Assembly: GCA_003222155.1 (NCBI GenBank)
Contig: QHUU01000060.1
Coordinates: forward strand, 1 to 61,417
DNA: 61,417 nt
Reading direction: 5' to 3'
Source of the DNA: Gemmatimonadota bacterium
Lineage (GTDB): Bacteria > Gemmatimonadota > Gemmatimonadetes > Gemmatimonadales > GWC2-71-9
Part shown: in pieces, positions 1-8,364 of the stretch
Numbering within the stretch: position 1 is the first letter of the stretch
Layout of the letters: every line of letters starts with the position of its first letter
Notes under the pieces: model-generated
Told to the model about the DNA's origin: nothing
The model's database searches: none
Seen by the model: only the letters and a program-made list of their open reading frames with translations
Position numbers and translations under genes: made by a program

Positions 1-274
1 GCCAGAAGCCGGCCATGTCGTCCTTGATGTGCTCGAGCGTGAGACCGTGCACCAGGGGTGCGAGCGAGCGAATCGCGGCGACGCAGAGCTCGTTGCCCCG
101 GCCGGCGGTGAACGTGAGCCCGTGTCCTGTCAGCCGGTCGGGCCGATCGGTGTGGAGAATTGCGTACGCTGCGGAATAGTCCGGGTCGGGGCTCATGGCA
201 TCGGAGCCGTCCCGCTCCCGCGACGTGGGGAACCGGATGTCCAGCGCGTCGATACCGGTGATCGTCGTAGGCAT
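1..274 (-). CDS. L-fuconate dehydratase, N-terminal part (cut by left edge)
   Basis: The reading frame starts at an ATG (274-272) and runs off the left edge, giving 91 residues. The start MPTTITGIDALDIRFPTS, followed by SDAMSPDPDYSAAY and GHGLTFTAGRGNE, matches the N-terminal capping domain of enolase-superfamily L-fuconate dehydratases (ENOSF1 type). Such enzymes dehydrate L-fuconate to 2-keto-3-deoxy-L-fuconate in the cytoplasm. The catalytic barrel lies outside the window, so the active site cannot be checked. It begins 2 bp after the stop of the upstream SDR gene and is the last visible gene of the operon. The family call rests on the conserved N-terminus plus the neighbouring fucose genes. 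Confidence 0.85.
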   Translation of the reverse strand, partial: MPTTITGIDALDIRFPTSRERDGSDAMSPDPDYSAAYAILHTDRPDRLTGHGLTFTAGRGNELCVAAIRSLAPLVHGLTLEHIKDDMAGFW

Positions 275-276
275 CG

Positions 277-1056
277 TCACATCGCAGTGAAGCCGCCGTC
301 CACGGGCAGCGCGACCCCGGTCACGAACGATGCCTCGGGCGACACGAGCCACAGCGCCGCCTCGGCGCACTCCTCCGGGGTCCCCAACCGGCCCAGCGGC
401 TGTGCGGTGCTGTACGCGGCCCAGGCGGCCGCCGGGTCAGGCATCGCGTCCGCGAACTGGTGCAGCATCGGGGTGTCGATGATCCCGGGGCACAGGGCGT
501 TCACGCGGATGCCGCGCGCCGCGTAGTCGAGCGCGAGGGCCTTGGCGAGCAGCACGACCGCGCCCTTGGACGCGCAGTACACCGGTGAATCGGTCTGCGC
601 CACGAGGCCCGTCTTGCTCGCGGTGAAGAGAATCACTCCACCGGCGGCCTGCCGGACCATGATGGGAATGGCATGGCGCGCGGCGTAGAGCGGGCCCTTC
701 ACGTTCACGTCCAGCACGCGATCGATCTCGTCATCGGCACTCCCGGTCAATTCTTTCGGCAGATTGACGCCGGCATTGCAGAACAGGATGTCGAGGCTGC
801 CATAGCGCTCCACACACAGACCGAGCATGCGTTCGTTGTCTGCCCGCCGGCCGACGTCGACGCAGACGAAGCGTGCGGTGCCCCCCGCCTGCTCGATCTC
901 GCGCACCAGCGCCTCGCCCGCGGCGCCCTGCGTATCCGCGAGGACCAAGCGCGCGCCCTCGCGCGCGAAGCGCAGCGCACTGGCACGCCCGATGCCACTC
1001 GCGGCGCCGGTGATGACCGCGGCCTTGCCGGCCAGCCGCCCGTCAGCCGTAGGCAC
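277..1056 (-). CDS. SDR-family dehydrogenase (L-fucose or 2-keto-3-deoxy-L-fuconate dehydrogenase)
   Basis: A 259-residue classical short-chain dehydrogenase with a GTG start. It has the Rossmann motif TGAASGIG near residue 16, the NAG motif (FCNAGV), and the catalytic Tyr and Lys in YCASKG near 160. The C-terminal PVDGGFTAM is typical of the family. It lies between the diketo-fuconate hydrolase and the fuconate dehydratase, and the start overlaps the hydrolase stop by 14 bp. In the non-phosphorylating L-fucose route two dehydrogenases are needed, one for L-fucose and one for 2-keto-3-deoxy-L-fuconate. This locus has two SDR genes, but sequence alone does not say which one does which step. 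Confidence 0.85.
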   Translation of the reverse strand: MPTADGRLAGKAAVITGAASGIGRASALRFAREGARLVLADTQGAAGEALVREIEQAGGTARFVCVDVGRRADNERMLGLCVERYGSLDILFCNAGVNLPKELTGSADDEIDRVLDVNVKGPLYAARHAIPIMVRQAAGGVILFTASKTGLVAQTDSPVYCASKGAVVLLAKALALDYAARGIRVNALCPGIIDTPMLHQFADAMPDPAAAWAAYSTAQPLGRLGTPEECAEAALWLVSPEASFVTGVALPVDGGFTAM

Positions 1057-1897
1057 GCAGGCGCTGCCGCGCGGTGCCGAGCCCGTCGATGCCGAGCTCG
1101 ACCTCGTCTCCGGCCACGAGGTAGCGCGGCGGGCGGTGGCCCAGTCCTACGCCGGCCGGCGTGCCGGTGGAGATGATGTCGCCTGGGAGGAGCGTCATGA
1201 ACTGGCTGACGTAGCTGACGAGTGTCGGCACGTTGAAGACGAGCTCGCGCGTCGAGCTGCACTGTTTGGTCTCGCCGTTCACCTTGAGCCAGATCGGGAG
1301 ATCGTGCACGTCGCGGATCTCGTCGGGCGTGGCGAGGAAGGGGCCCAGCGGGGCGAACGTGTCGCAGCTCTTGCCCTTCACCCACTGGCCGCCGCGCTCG
1401 AGCTGGAAGGAGCGCTCGGAGTAATCGTTGTGCAGCACGTACCCGGCGATGTAGCCCAGTGCAGCGTCCCGCTCGACGTGCGCCGCCCGGCGGCCCATGA
1501 CGACCGCCAGCTCCGCCTCCCAATCGACCTTGGTGGCACCCTTCGGAATGATCACGTCGTCGTTCGGACCGGTGATCGCACTCGTCGCCTTGAAGAAGAT
1601 CACGGGCTCGTCCGGAACCGCCACGCCGGTCTCGCGCGCGTGGTCGCGGTAGTTGAGGCCGATGCACACGATCTTGCTCGGCCGGCACAGCGGAGGCCCC
1701 AGCCGCGCGCCATCCGGCACGACCGGGGCCGCGCCGCCGTCACGCCCCAGCCAGCGTGCCAGCCGCTCGAGGCCGCCCGACCCGAAGAACGCCTCGTCGT
1801 AGTCGGACCCGAAGCCCGACGCATCGATGCGCCGACGGTCGGCCAGGATCAGGCCGGGCCGCTCCTCGCCGGGACGCCCGAATCGGATGAGTTTCAT
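1043..1897 (-). CDS. Fumarylacetoacetate-hydrolase-family protein, probable 2,4-diketo-3-deoxy-L-fuconate hydrolase
   Basis: A 284-residue FAH-fold hydrolase. The core motif CIGLNYRDHARE near residue 96 is followed by EPVIFFKATSAITGP and the acidic metal-site residues in DWEAELAVVMGR; the C-terminal half has LLPGDIISTGTPAGVG. Enzymes of this kind split diketo acids; next to fuconate dehydratase and two SDRs, the expected reaction is cleavage of 2,4-diketo-3-deoxy-L-fuconate to pyruvate and L-lactate. The specific substrate is inferred from context. Start ATG at 1897; 3 bp separate it from the upstream SDR stop. Confidence 0.85.
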   Translation of the reverse strand: MKLIRFGRPGEERPGLILADRRRIDASGFGSDYDEAFFGSGGLERLARWLGRDGGAAPVVPDGARLGPPLCRPSKIVCIGLNYRDHARETGVAVPDEPVIFFKATSAITGPNDDVIIPKGATKVDWEAELAVVMGRRAAHVERDAALGYIAGYVLHNDYSERSFQLERGGQWVKGKSCDTFAPLGPFLATPDEIRDVHDLPIWLKVNGETKQCSSTRELVFNVPTLVSYVSQFMTLLPGDIISTGTPAGVGLGHRPPRYLVAGDEVELGIDGLGTARQRLRAYG

Positions 1898-1900
1898 CGC

Positions 1901-2674
1901 TCACATTTTCAGGGTGACAAAGCCGCCATCGATGGCGTAGTTGCTTCCCGTAATGAACGACGCGGCGTCCGAGCAGAGAAACAGCGCCAGCTCGGCCATT
2001 TCCTCGGGGCGTCCCATGCGGCCGATCGGTTGGGTGCGGGACAGCTGCTCGAACATCTCCCGCTCCCGGCCCGGATAGCTCTTGGCCAGGTATCCGTCCA
2101 CGAACGGCGTGTGGACCCGCCCCGGGGCGATCGCGTTGCAGCGGATGCCGTGCGCCACATAGTCGCGCGCCACCGAATACGTCATGGTCAGCACGGCCCC
2201 CTTGGTCATCGAGTAGGCGAAGCGGTCGGGGATCCCCACGGTCGACGCCACCGACGCGATGTTGAGGATCACCCCGCCGCGCCCTTTCATTGCGGGGACG
2301 GCCGCCCGCATGCAGTTGTAGACGCCCTTGACGTTCACGGCGTAGAGCCGGTCGAGGTCGTCCTCGGATGTCTGCTCCACGGTGCCCACGTGTGCGATCC
2401 CGGCGCAGTTCACGAGAATGTCCGCGGGTCCGAACCGCTGCGCGACCGCCTGAAAGGCGCGCTCGACGTCGGCCTGCCGGCTCACGTCACATGGAACCGC
2501 CAGGCTCACGCCGCCGCAGGCCTCTATCTCGCGCGCCACGTCGCGCGCCGCGGGCTCGGCGACGTCCAGCACAGCGACGCGGGCCCCCGCTCGGGCGAAA
2601 CGCAGCGCGATCGCCCGGCCGATGCCGGACCCTCCCCCGGTCACGATCGCGACCTTGTGCTCGATCTCTTTCAT
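1901..2674 (-). CDS. SDR-family dehydrogenase (second fucose-pathway dehydrogenase)
   Basis: A 257-residue short-chain dehydrogenase. It has TGGGSGIG near residue 13, NCAGIAH near 88, and the catalytic pair in YSMTKG near 154-158. The C-terminus (NYAIDGGFVTLKM) resembles SDRs commonly found with FAH hydrolases and fuconolactonases. The ATG overlaps the lactonase stop as ATGA, implying translational coupling. It is the partner of the SDR at 277-1056; between them they should supply L-fucose dehydrogenase and 2-keto-3-deoxy-L-fuconate dehydrogenase activity. Which is which is left open. Confidence 0.85.
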   Translation of the reverse strand: MKEIEHKVAIVTGGGSGIGRAIALRFARAGARVAVLDVAEPAARDVAREIEACGGVSLAVPCDVSRQADVERAFQAVAQRFGPADILVNCAGIAHVGTVEQTSEDDLDRLYAVNVKGVYNCMRAAVPAMKGRGGVILNIASVASTVGIPDRFAYSMTKGAVLTMTYSVARDYVAHGIRCNAIAPGRVHTPFVDGYLAKSYPGREREMFEQLSRTQPIGRMGRPEEMAELALFLCSDAASFITGSNYAIDGGFVTLKM

Positions 2675-3621
2675 AGACCGTACACGCGCGCCGCGGTGTC
2701 AGCGTAGAATCGGGTTCGATCTGCGGCGCTCCAACTCCGGGTGAACCGCTCCGTGAAGCCGTACCATGTGCCGTAGTCTCCCGCCAGTGTGAGTACCGGC
2801 CAGTCGCTGCCGTACAGCAATCGTTCTTGACCGAAGCACTCGACCACGCGCGCGGCATACGGGAGGAGATCCTCCGGGCACCACGCTTCCGCCGCTTCGG
2901 TGAGCAGTCCCGACAGCTTGCAGCACACGTTCTCGTGGGCCGCGAGACGCGCGATGTTCTCGCTCCACGGCTCGAACGCGCGTTGCCGGATGGCCGGCTT
3001 GCCGCAGTGATCGAGCACGAAGCGGGTGTCGGGACAGTCGCGCACCAGGCCGATGACCTCGCCTAACTGGTCGTGCGTGGCGCACAGGTCGAAGACCAGC
3101 CCTCGCCGTCCTACCTCCCGCACGCCCTCCACGAACCCGCGCGTCCGGCAGAACCCGGCGGCCTGTCCCTGGATGTTCTGGCGGATGCCTTTGACCCTGG
3201 GCGAGCGCGCCAGCGCCTCCAGCGTAGCCCCGAGTCCCGAGCCTCGAGCCTCGAGCCCCTGCGCCAGATCGACGTAGGCCACGATACCCGCGACGCGCGG
3301 CTCCGCCTGCGCGAGCCGTTCCACGAACTCCACCTCGCGCCCGGCCTCGTCAGGCCGGCAATTGGCTTCCACGAACACGATGCGATCGATCGGGATCGGC
3401 CCCGTCGCCGCCGCATAGTCCGTCGGAAGGAACGCCCGGTCGAGCGACGGCACCGCCGTGAGCCACGGGTAGTGCAGCTCCCCCGGGTCCCAGAAGTGCA
3501 CGTGGGAGTCGATAATCGAACGCGGAACGCGGAAGTCGGAACGCGGAACATCAACCCGAGCGTCGCTGCGATCGACCTCGCCCTGCTGTTCCGCGTTCCG
3601 CGTTCCGCGTTCCGCATTCAT
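2671..3621 (-). CDS. Amidohydrolase-2 family, probable L-fuconolactonase, with repeat-encoded N-terminus
   Basis: The conserved protein starts at IDSHVHFWDPG and belongs to the COG3618 metal-dependent hydrolases. It shows the metal-binding HVHFWD, DHCGKPAI, and YGSDWPVL near the C-terminus. The family hydrolyses sugar lactones, here most likely L-fucono-1,5-lactone. The only ATG (3621-3619) overlaps the upstream permease stop as ATGA, so about 38 residues (beginning MNAERGTRNAEQ) are encoded by a palindromic repeat inserted between the genes. Without the repeat the protein would start close to its first conserved residue. A second oddity is a short in-frame insertion of CTCGAG-type repeats at 3222-3262 (GLEARGSGLG). 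ATT or ATC starts after the repeat cannot be excluded. Confidence 0.8.
   Translation of the reverse strand: MNAERGTRNAEQQGEVDRSDARVDVPRSDFRVPRSIIDSHVHFWDPGELHYPWLTAVPSLDRAFLPTDYAAATGPIPIDRIVFVEANCRPDEAGREVEFVERLAQAEPRVAGIVAYVDLAQGLEARGSGLGATLEALARSPRVKGIRQNIQGQAAGFCRTRGFVEGVREVGRRGLVFDLCATHDQLGEVIGLVRDCPDTRFVLDHCGKPAIRQRAFEPWSENIARLAAHENVCCKLSGLLTEAAEAWCPEDLLPYAARVVECFGQERLLYGSDWPVLTLAGDYGTWYGFTERFTRSWSAADRTRFYADTAARVYGL
3518..3617. repeat. GGAACGC palindromic repeat, copy A
   Basis: Left arm 3518-3550 and right arm 3587-3617 are built from repeated CGCGGAA units and pair imperfectly over about 31 bp around a 36-nt loop. The right end touches the TGA of the ABC permease (3620-3618). The same structure occurs at 31725-31839 and 33771-33845. 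Unlike the other two copies, this one lies inside a reading frame. Confidence 0.85.
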
Positions 3622-4649
3622 GACGTCGCCCATCCCGCCCTTACGCGATCCACCGCCACCGCCAGCACGATGATCGCGCCGATGATGATTTCCTGGATGT
3701 AATTCGGCCATCCCATCTGCTGGCAGCCGTTGCGCAAGAACGCCATGATGAGCGCGCCCACGACCGAGCCGAACACGCTGCCCTCGCCGCCCAGCAGGCT
3801 CCCGCCACCGATCACCACGGCTGCAATGACGTCGAGCTCGGTCCCGATCGCGACGGTGGGATCGCCCTGGCGCAGGCGCGACAGCTGCATCACGCCGGCC
3901 AGCCCGAAGAACACGCCCGCCGACCCGTAGATCGCCAGCTTGAGCCGGTCGGTCGCGATCCCGCAGGCGCGCGCGGCCAGTTCGTTCGAGCCGAGGGCGA
4001 ACACGTGCCGGCCGAAGATGGTGCGGCGCAGCACGGTCGCCGTGAGCGCCGCCAGCGCGAGCATGATCCACACGCCGGGGGCGAGCACCATCCAGGATGC
4101 CCGAGGAAACGTGACCAGCAGGTCGTTCACCCAGGTCGGCGGCACGTTCACCGTCTGCTCGTGCGCGATCCACTTGGCGATGCCGCGCGCGATACCGAGC
4201 ATCCCCAGCGTGGCGATGAACGGCACCACCCGCAGGCCCGTGATGAGCAGGCCGTTGCCCAGGCCCACCAGTCCACCCGCGACGAGTGCGGCGGCGGTCG
4301 CGACCCCCGGGGGCCAGCCGGCGGCTAGCCCGAGCGCGGCCACCACGCCGGTGAGCGCGATAGAGGCTCCCACCGAGAGGTCGATGCCGCCGCTGATCAT
4401 GATCAGCGTCATTCCGATCGCCCCCAGGGCGACGATCACCGTCTGCGACAGGACGATGCGCAGATTGAACGGAGAGAGATAGCGCGCCGGCGCATCGGTG
4501 AGGAGCGCGAACACCGCCACTACGAGCAGGAGTGCGAGGGCAGGGCCCAGGCGCGCCAGCGACGCGCGGGCCGCCGCCCGCGGCACGAGCCGCCAGCGCG
4601 CCCACCGCGTATGAACCGCCGGCGCGACCTTAACGTTCGAGTGCGTCAA
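3618..4649 (-). CDS. Sugar ABC transporter permease (RbsC/AraH type)
   Basis: An inner-membrane permease with many hydrophobic segments and the family landmarks ISGGIDLSVGA near residue 85, LGSNELAARACGI, and VIGGGSLLGGEGSVFGSVVGA. This subfamily imports monosaccharides such as ribose, arabinose or fucose. I chose the TTG at 4649, preceded by GGAAGG; it overlaps the upstream oxidoreductase by 20 bp and gives 343 residues. A GTG at 4586 is an alternative; an ATG at 4739 would overlap the upstream gene by over 100 bp. No ATPase or sugar-binding protein is encoded nearby, so the partners must lie beyond the left edge or elsewhere. Confidence 0.85.
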   Translation of the reverse strand: MTHSNVKVAPAVHTRWARWRLVPRAAARASLARLGPALALLLVVAVFALLTDAPARYLSPFNLRIVLSQTVIVALGAIGMTLIMISGGIDLSVGASIALTGVVAALGLAAGWPPGVATAAALVAGGLVGLGNGLLITGLRVVPFIATLGMLGIARGIAKWIAHEQTVNVPPTWVNDLLVTFPRASWMVLAPGVWIMLALAALTATVLRRTIFGRHVFALGSNELAARACGIATDRLKLAIYGSAGVFFGLAGVMQLSRLRQGDPTVAIGTELDVIAAVVIGGGSLLGGEGSVFGSVVGALIMAFLRNGCQQMGWPNYIQEIIIGAIIVLAVAVDRVRAGWATS

Positions 4650-5691
4650 GCACACCTTCCGGCTCGTCGAGTACCACCGCCGTTCCCGTACGGGCCGAGC
4701 GGTACATCGCTTCCACCAGGGCGACACTCTTGCGGCCATCCCGGCCGTCGCACAGCGGCGTCGCGCCCGTGCGGATCGCGGCGATGAAATTCTCGAGCAC
4801 GCGGGCGTGCCCGGTGGCGTCCGCGATCACCGGCGACGACGCGCTGGCATTGCCTGACCGCGCGGCATCGCCCGGCGGGGGCGGGTCCGGCGCCGTCCGC
4901 AGCTGGACCGACACGACGCGGGCCTGCTCGACCACGATCGTCCCCTCCGAGCCGGTGAGCTCGACCCGGCGCGGCAGGCCCGGGAACGCGGCTGTCGTCG
5001 CCTCGAGCGTACCGACGGCGCCGCCGGCGAACTCGAGACTGGCGACGGCGGTGTCCTCCACCGCGATGTCGTGCAGCGCCGTGCGCGTGGCGGCATACAC
5101 GCGGTCGACGTCACCCAGGAGCCACACCAGCAGATCGACCGTGTGAATCCCCTGATTCATCAGCGCCCCACCGCCGTCGAGCCCCCACGTCCCCCGCCAG
5201 CGCGAGCCCGCGTAGTACTCCGGCGGGCGGTACCAGCGCACGCGGGCCGACGCCACGATCGGGCGGCCGAGCCCGCCCCCGGCGATGAGCTGTCTGAGCC
5301 AGACCAGATCGGGCGCGGCGCGATCTTGATAGATCACGCCCAGCTTCACGGCGGCGCGGTCGCATTCGGCCGTGAGCCCATCGATGCGCGCCGTCGTGAC
5401 GTCGAGCGGCTTCTCCACCAGGACGTGCAACCCCTGTCGCGCCGCCGCCTGCGCGTGCTCGGCATGGACACCCGACGGCGTCCCGACGACCACCAGGTCC
5501 ATGGGTCGATGCCCGAGAAATTCGTCGAGTGTCCGATAGCTCTGTCCCCCGTAGCGCTGCGCCATCGCGGAAGCCTTGGCCGGGTCGCGCCCCCAATACG
5601 CCACGACCTCGACGTCCGGGACCAGGGCGGCCGCGCGCGCATGGGTGTCGCTGATGTTGCCGCACCCGAGCAGGCCGATGCGTACGGTCAT
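4630..5691 (-). CDS. Gfo/Idh/MocA-family NAD(P)-dependent oxidoreductase
   Basis: A 353-residue protein with an N-terminal Rossmann motif (IGLLGCGNISDTHA), the family signature VEKPLDVT near residue 98, and the C-terminal domain landmarks GGGALMNQGIHTVDLL with the putative catalytic His. These enzymes oxidise or reduce sugars and cyclitols; the substrate cannot be read from sequence. Its position between mannonate dehydratase and the ABC permease suggests a side entry of a hexose, hexuronate or deoxyhexose into the pathway. The start ATG overlaps the uxuA stop as ATGA. Confidence 0.85.
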   Translation of the reverse strand: MTVRIGLLGCGNISDTHARAAALVPDVEVVAYWGRDPAKASAMAQRYGGQSYRTLDEFLGHRPMDLVVVGTPSGVHAEHAQAAARQGLHVLVEKPLDVTTARIDGLTAECDRAAVKLGVIYQDRAAPDLVWLRQLIAGGGLGRPIVASARVRWYRPPEYYAGSRWRGTWGLDGGGALMNQGIHTVDLLVWLLGDVDRVYAATRTALHDIAVEDTAVASLEFAGGAVGTLEATTAAFPGLPRRVELTGSEGTIVVEQARVVSVQLRTAPDPPPPGDAARSGNASASSPVIADATGHARVLENFIAAIRTGATPLCDGRDGRKSVALVEAMYRSARTGTAVVLDEPEGVLDALER

Positions 5692-6731
5692 GCGCCGGCC
5701 TCGGTCCCTCGCGTCAATCCCTCCCACAGCCCCTGGAGGTACATGGCGCCCAGCGCCCGGTCGTAGAGGCCGTACCCCGGGCGTCCGCGCTCGCCCCAGA
5801 TCATGCGTCCGTGATCGGGGCGCATCGGCCCCTTGAAGCCGACGTCGGAGAGCGCCCGCAGCACTTCGTACAGATCCACGCCGCCGCAGGCCGACGGGTG
5901 GGCCGTCTCGTGAAAGCGTCGCTCGCCGGTGACGCGCACGTTGCGACAGTGGGCGAAATGAATCCGATCCCCGATCCGCCGCACCATGGCGGGCAGATCG
6001 TTCTCGGGATTGGCGCCGAGCGATCCGGTGCAGAACGTCACGCCGTTCGCCGGGCTGTCCACCAGCGCCACCAGCCGCTCGAGATCGGCCCCCGTGCAGA
6101 TGATCCGAGGCAGCCCGAAGATGGGCCAGGGCGGATCGTCCGGATGGATCGCCATGCGCACGCCGGCGTCCTCGGCCGCCGGGACGACACGCTCGAGGAA
6201 GTACGCGAGGTTCTCCCACAACCGGCCCGCGTCCATGTCCCGGTACGCCCCGAGCAGCCGCTGCAGCTCGTCCGGGCCGTACGCCGTGGCCCACCCCGGC
6301 AGATCGCCCGTCCCGCGCGACAGGTCCACGGCCGCGAGCGCGCGGTCGTCGTACGCCAGCGCCGTCGAGCCGTCGGCGAGCGGCCGGGCGAGGTCGGTGC
6401 GTAGCCAGTCGAACACCGGCATGAAGTTGTAGCACAGCACGGGAATACCGAGCGCGCCCATGACGCGCACGCTCTCACAATAGTTCGCGATCAGCCGGTC
6501 GCGGCCCGTGCGGCCGAGCTTGATGTCCTCGTGGATGGGAATGCTCTCGACCACGGCGAAGGTCAGTCCCGCCGCCTCGATCTCCGCTTTGAGTTGCTCG
6601 AGCCGCCCGCGGCTCCAGGCCGCACCTACCGGCACGTCGTACAGCGCGCTCACCACGCCCGAGACGCCCGGAATGTGCCGGATGTGCGCCAGCGGGATCG
6701 GGTCGTCGCGCCCGAACCAGCGGAACGTCAT
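5688..6731 (-). CDS. uxuA: Mannonate dehydratase UxuA
   Basis: A 347-residue cytoplasmic metalloenzyme that dehydrates D-mannonate to 2-keto-3-deoxy-D-gluconate. The N-terminus MTFRWFGRDDPIPLAHIR aligns with known UxuA proteins, followed by VVESIPIHEDIK, AIHPDDPPWPIFGLPR, FCTGSLG and the metal ligands in IHFAHCRNV. It is somewhat shorter than the E. coli enzyme (394). The ATG at 6731 overlaps the kinase TGA (ATGA); an ATG at 6737 would add two residues. Upstream kdgK and eda process the product to pyruvate and glyceraldehyde-3-phosphate. Confidence 0.95.
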   Translation of the reverse strand: MTFRWFGRDDPIPLAHIRHIPGVSGVVSALYDVPVGAAWSRGRLEQLKAEIEAAGLTFAVVESIPIHEDIKLGRTGRDRLIANYCESVRVMGALGIPVLCYNFMPVFDWLRTDLARPLADGSTALAYDDRALAAVDLSRGTGDLPGWATAYGPDELQRLLGAYRDMDAGRLWENLAYFLERVVPAAEDAGVRMAIHPDDPPWPIFGLPRIICTGADLERLVALVDSPANGVTFCTGSLGANPENDLPAMVRRIGDRIHFAHCRNVRVTGERRFHETAHPSACGGVDLYEVLRALSDVGFKGPMRPDHGRMIWGERGRPGYGLYDRALGAMYLQGLWEGLTRGTEAGA

Positions 6732-7723
6732 GTGCATGCGCGCACCAGCTGCTCGATTTCCTCCGGCGTGGCCCGGTTCCAATCGCCGGGAATCGTGAGC
6801 TTCAGCGCGCCCGCCGCGGCAGCGAATTGCACGGCGTCCCCGGGGTCCCGATCGGCGGCGAGCGCGGCGATCAGGGCGGCGGCAAAGCTGTCGCCTCCAC
6901 CCACCCGGTCGACCACGTGCACCTGGTAGCGCCGGCTCTGCCAGGCGCCGCCGGACGACGCGTCGTACAGCGCGGCGCTCCAGCCGTGCTCACTTGCCGA
7001 CAGCACCTCGCGCCGGGTCAGCGCCACGCGCCGGCAGCCGTAGCGCTCGGCGAGCCGCTGCGCCAGCGAGTCGTCGGGCCCTTCGACGCCGAGCATGACC
7101 CGCACCGCGTCGCGGTTGCCGATCAGGAGGTCTGCTCCCTGCACGAGCGGCTCGATCACGTCTCGGGGGTCCCGGCCCTGCCATAGGGCCGGCCGGTAAT
7201 TGAGATCCACGCTGATGCGCGCCTTGCTCGAGCGGGCAGCGGTGATCGCGGCGCTGAGTGCCGCGCGCGGGCCGTCACCCAGCGCGGGCGTGATGCCGGA
7301 GCCGTGAAACCAAGCCGCTCCCCCGAGTGCCTTGGCCCAGTCCACCATTGCCGGCGTGATGGCGGCGAACGCCGAGCCCGCCCGGTCGTAAACCACGCGA
7401 CTGGCCCGGATGTCGGCGCCCGGCTCGACGAAATAGATCCCCATGCGGTCGCCGCCCCCCGCGAGCGCGATCCATCCCGTTCCCACACCCTCCGCTTGCA
7501 GCGCGTGCAGCGCGGCCTGGCCGATGGGGCTGTCGGGCAGGCGGGTGATGTAATCGGCACGCACGCCGAGATGCGCCAGCCCCACCGCGACATTCGCCTC
7601 GCAGCCGCCGAAGCCCGTGCGCAGCTGCGGCGACTGAAACAGCCGCTCCTGCCCGGGTGGGCTGAGCCGCAGCATCAGCTCGCCGAAGGTGACCGCGCGC
7701 GGCGGGGGGGGCGCGGCGCTCAC
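6728..7723 (-). CDS. kdgK: 2-keto-3-deoxygluconate kinase (PfkB family)
   Basis: A 331-residue ribokinase-fold sugar kinase. It has the N-terminal GELMLRLSPPG, a substrate-binding GFGGCEANVAVGLAHLG stretch, and the PfkB active-site signature DRVGGGDSFAAALIA near residue 275 with the catalytic Asp. In this setting it phosphorylates 2-keto-3-deoxygluconate to KDPG. The GTG start overlaps the aldolase stop (GTGA). Confidence 0.92.
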   Translation of the reverse strand: MSAAPPPPRAVTFGELMLRLSPPGQERLFQSPQLRTGFGGCEANVAVGLAHLGVRADYITRLPDSPIGQAALHALQAEGVGTGWIALAGGGDRMGIYFVEPGADIRASRVVYDRAGSAFAAITPAMVDWAKALGGAAWFHGSGITPALGDGPRAALSAAITAARSSKARISVDLNYRPALWQGRDPRDVIEPLVQGADLLIGNRDAVRVMLGVEGPDDSLAQRLAERYGCRRVALTRREVLSASEHGWSAALYDASSGGAWQSRRYQVHVVDRVGGGDSFAAALIAALAADRDPGDAVQFAAAAGALKLTIPGDWNRATPEEIEQLVRACT

Positions 7724-8364
7724 GCCGGTGCCTCGGCGGGCTGGCGGCGGGCCTCGGCCACGCGGTCGATCAGCGCGCGGGCGCGCTCCGTCAGTCGGTC
7801 CCAGGCCTGCTCCGCCACGAGCGACGGGCCCACCAGCGCGCTACCGACGCTCACCGCGACCGCACCGGCACGGATCCAGTCGCCAGCGTTGTCGAGCGAT
7901 ACGCCGCCGGACGGCACCAGGCGCAGAAATGGCAGCGGGGCGAGCACTTCGCGGATGTAGCGCGGGCCGACCAGCGAGGCGGGGAAGAGCTTGATGTGAG
8001 ACGCGCCGGCGCGCGCTGCCTCGAGCAGCTCCCGCGGCGTGAGCGCGCCCGGCATGCAGGGGACGTTCCCTTCGCGACAACAGCGCATCACGACCGGATC
8101 GAGCGTCGGGCTCACCACGAAGCGCGCGCCCGCGGCGATGACGTCGCGCGCGGACCGCTCGTCCAGCACGGTGCCCGCGCCCACGACCGAGCCCGGGACG
8201 TCGCGTAGCTCGCGGACGCCCTCCAGCGCGCCCGGCGTCGTCAGGGTGATCTCGACGACGCTCACGCCCCCGGCGGCCAGCGCGCCGGCGAGCGCGCGAA
8301 AGTCCGCGCGAGTCGGGAGCCGCACCACCGCGATCACGCCGCTCGCTAACGCCGCATCGATCAT
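7720..8364 (-). CDS. eda: KDPG/KHG aldolase
   Basis: A 214-residue class I aldolase. It shows VVEITLTTPGA near residue 38, VVGAGTVLD near 60, and the Schiff-base Lys in SHIKLFPASLVG near 130, with PSGGVSLDN after it. It splits 2-keto-3-deoxy-6-phosphogluconate into pyruvate and glyceraldehyde-3-phosphate. The ATG overlaps the reductase stop (ATGA). Order in the transcript is reductase, aldolase, kinase, dehydratase. Confidence 0.95.
   Translation of the reverse strand: MIDAALASGVIAVVRLPTRADFRALAGALAAGGVSVVEITLTTPGALEGVRELRDVPGSVVGAGTVLDERSARDVIAAGARFVVSPTLDPVVMRCCREGNVPCMPGALTPRELLEAARAGASHIKLFPASLVGPRYIREVLAPLPFLRLVPSGGVSLDNAGDWIRAGAVAVSVGSALVGPSLVAEQAWDRLTERARALIDRVAEARRQPAEAPA

Noticed and set aside
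827-2707. A 626-residue plus-strand protein opposite the fucose genes
   Set aside because: No domain, skewed Arg/His/Asp content, and fully opposite to three genes with clear motifs.
2671-4605. A fused permease-lactonase protein of about 640 residues
   Set aside because: The front part is an out-of-frame reading of the permease; the true permease frame and the lactonase frame are separated by an ATGA overlap.
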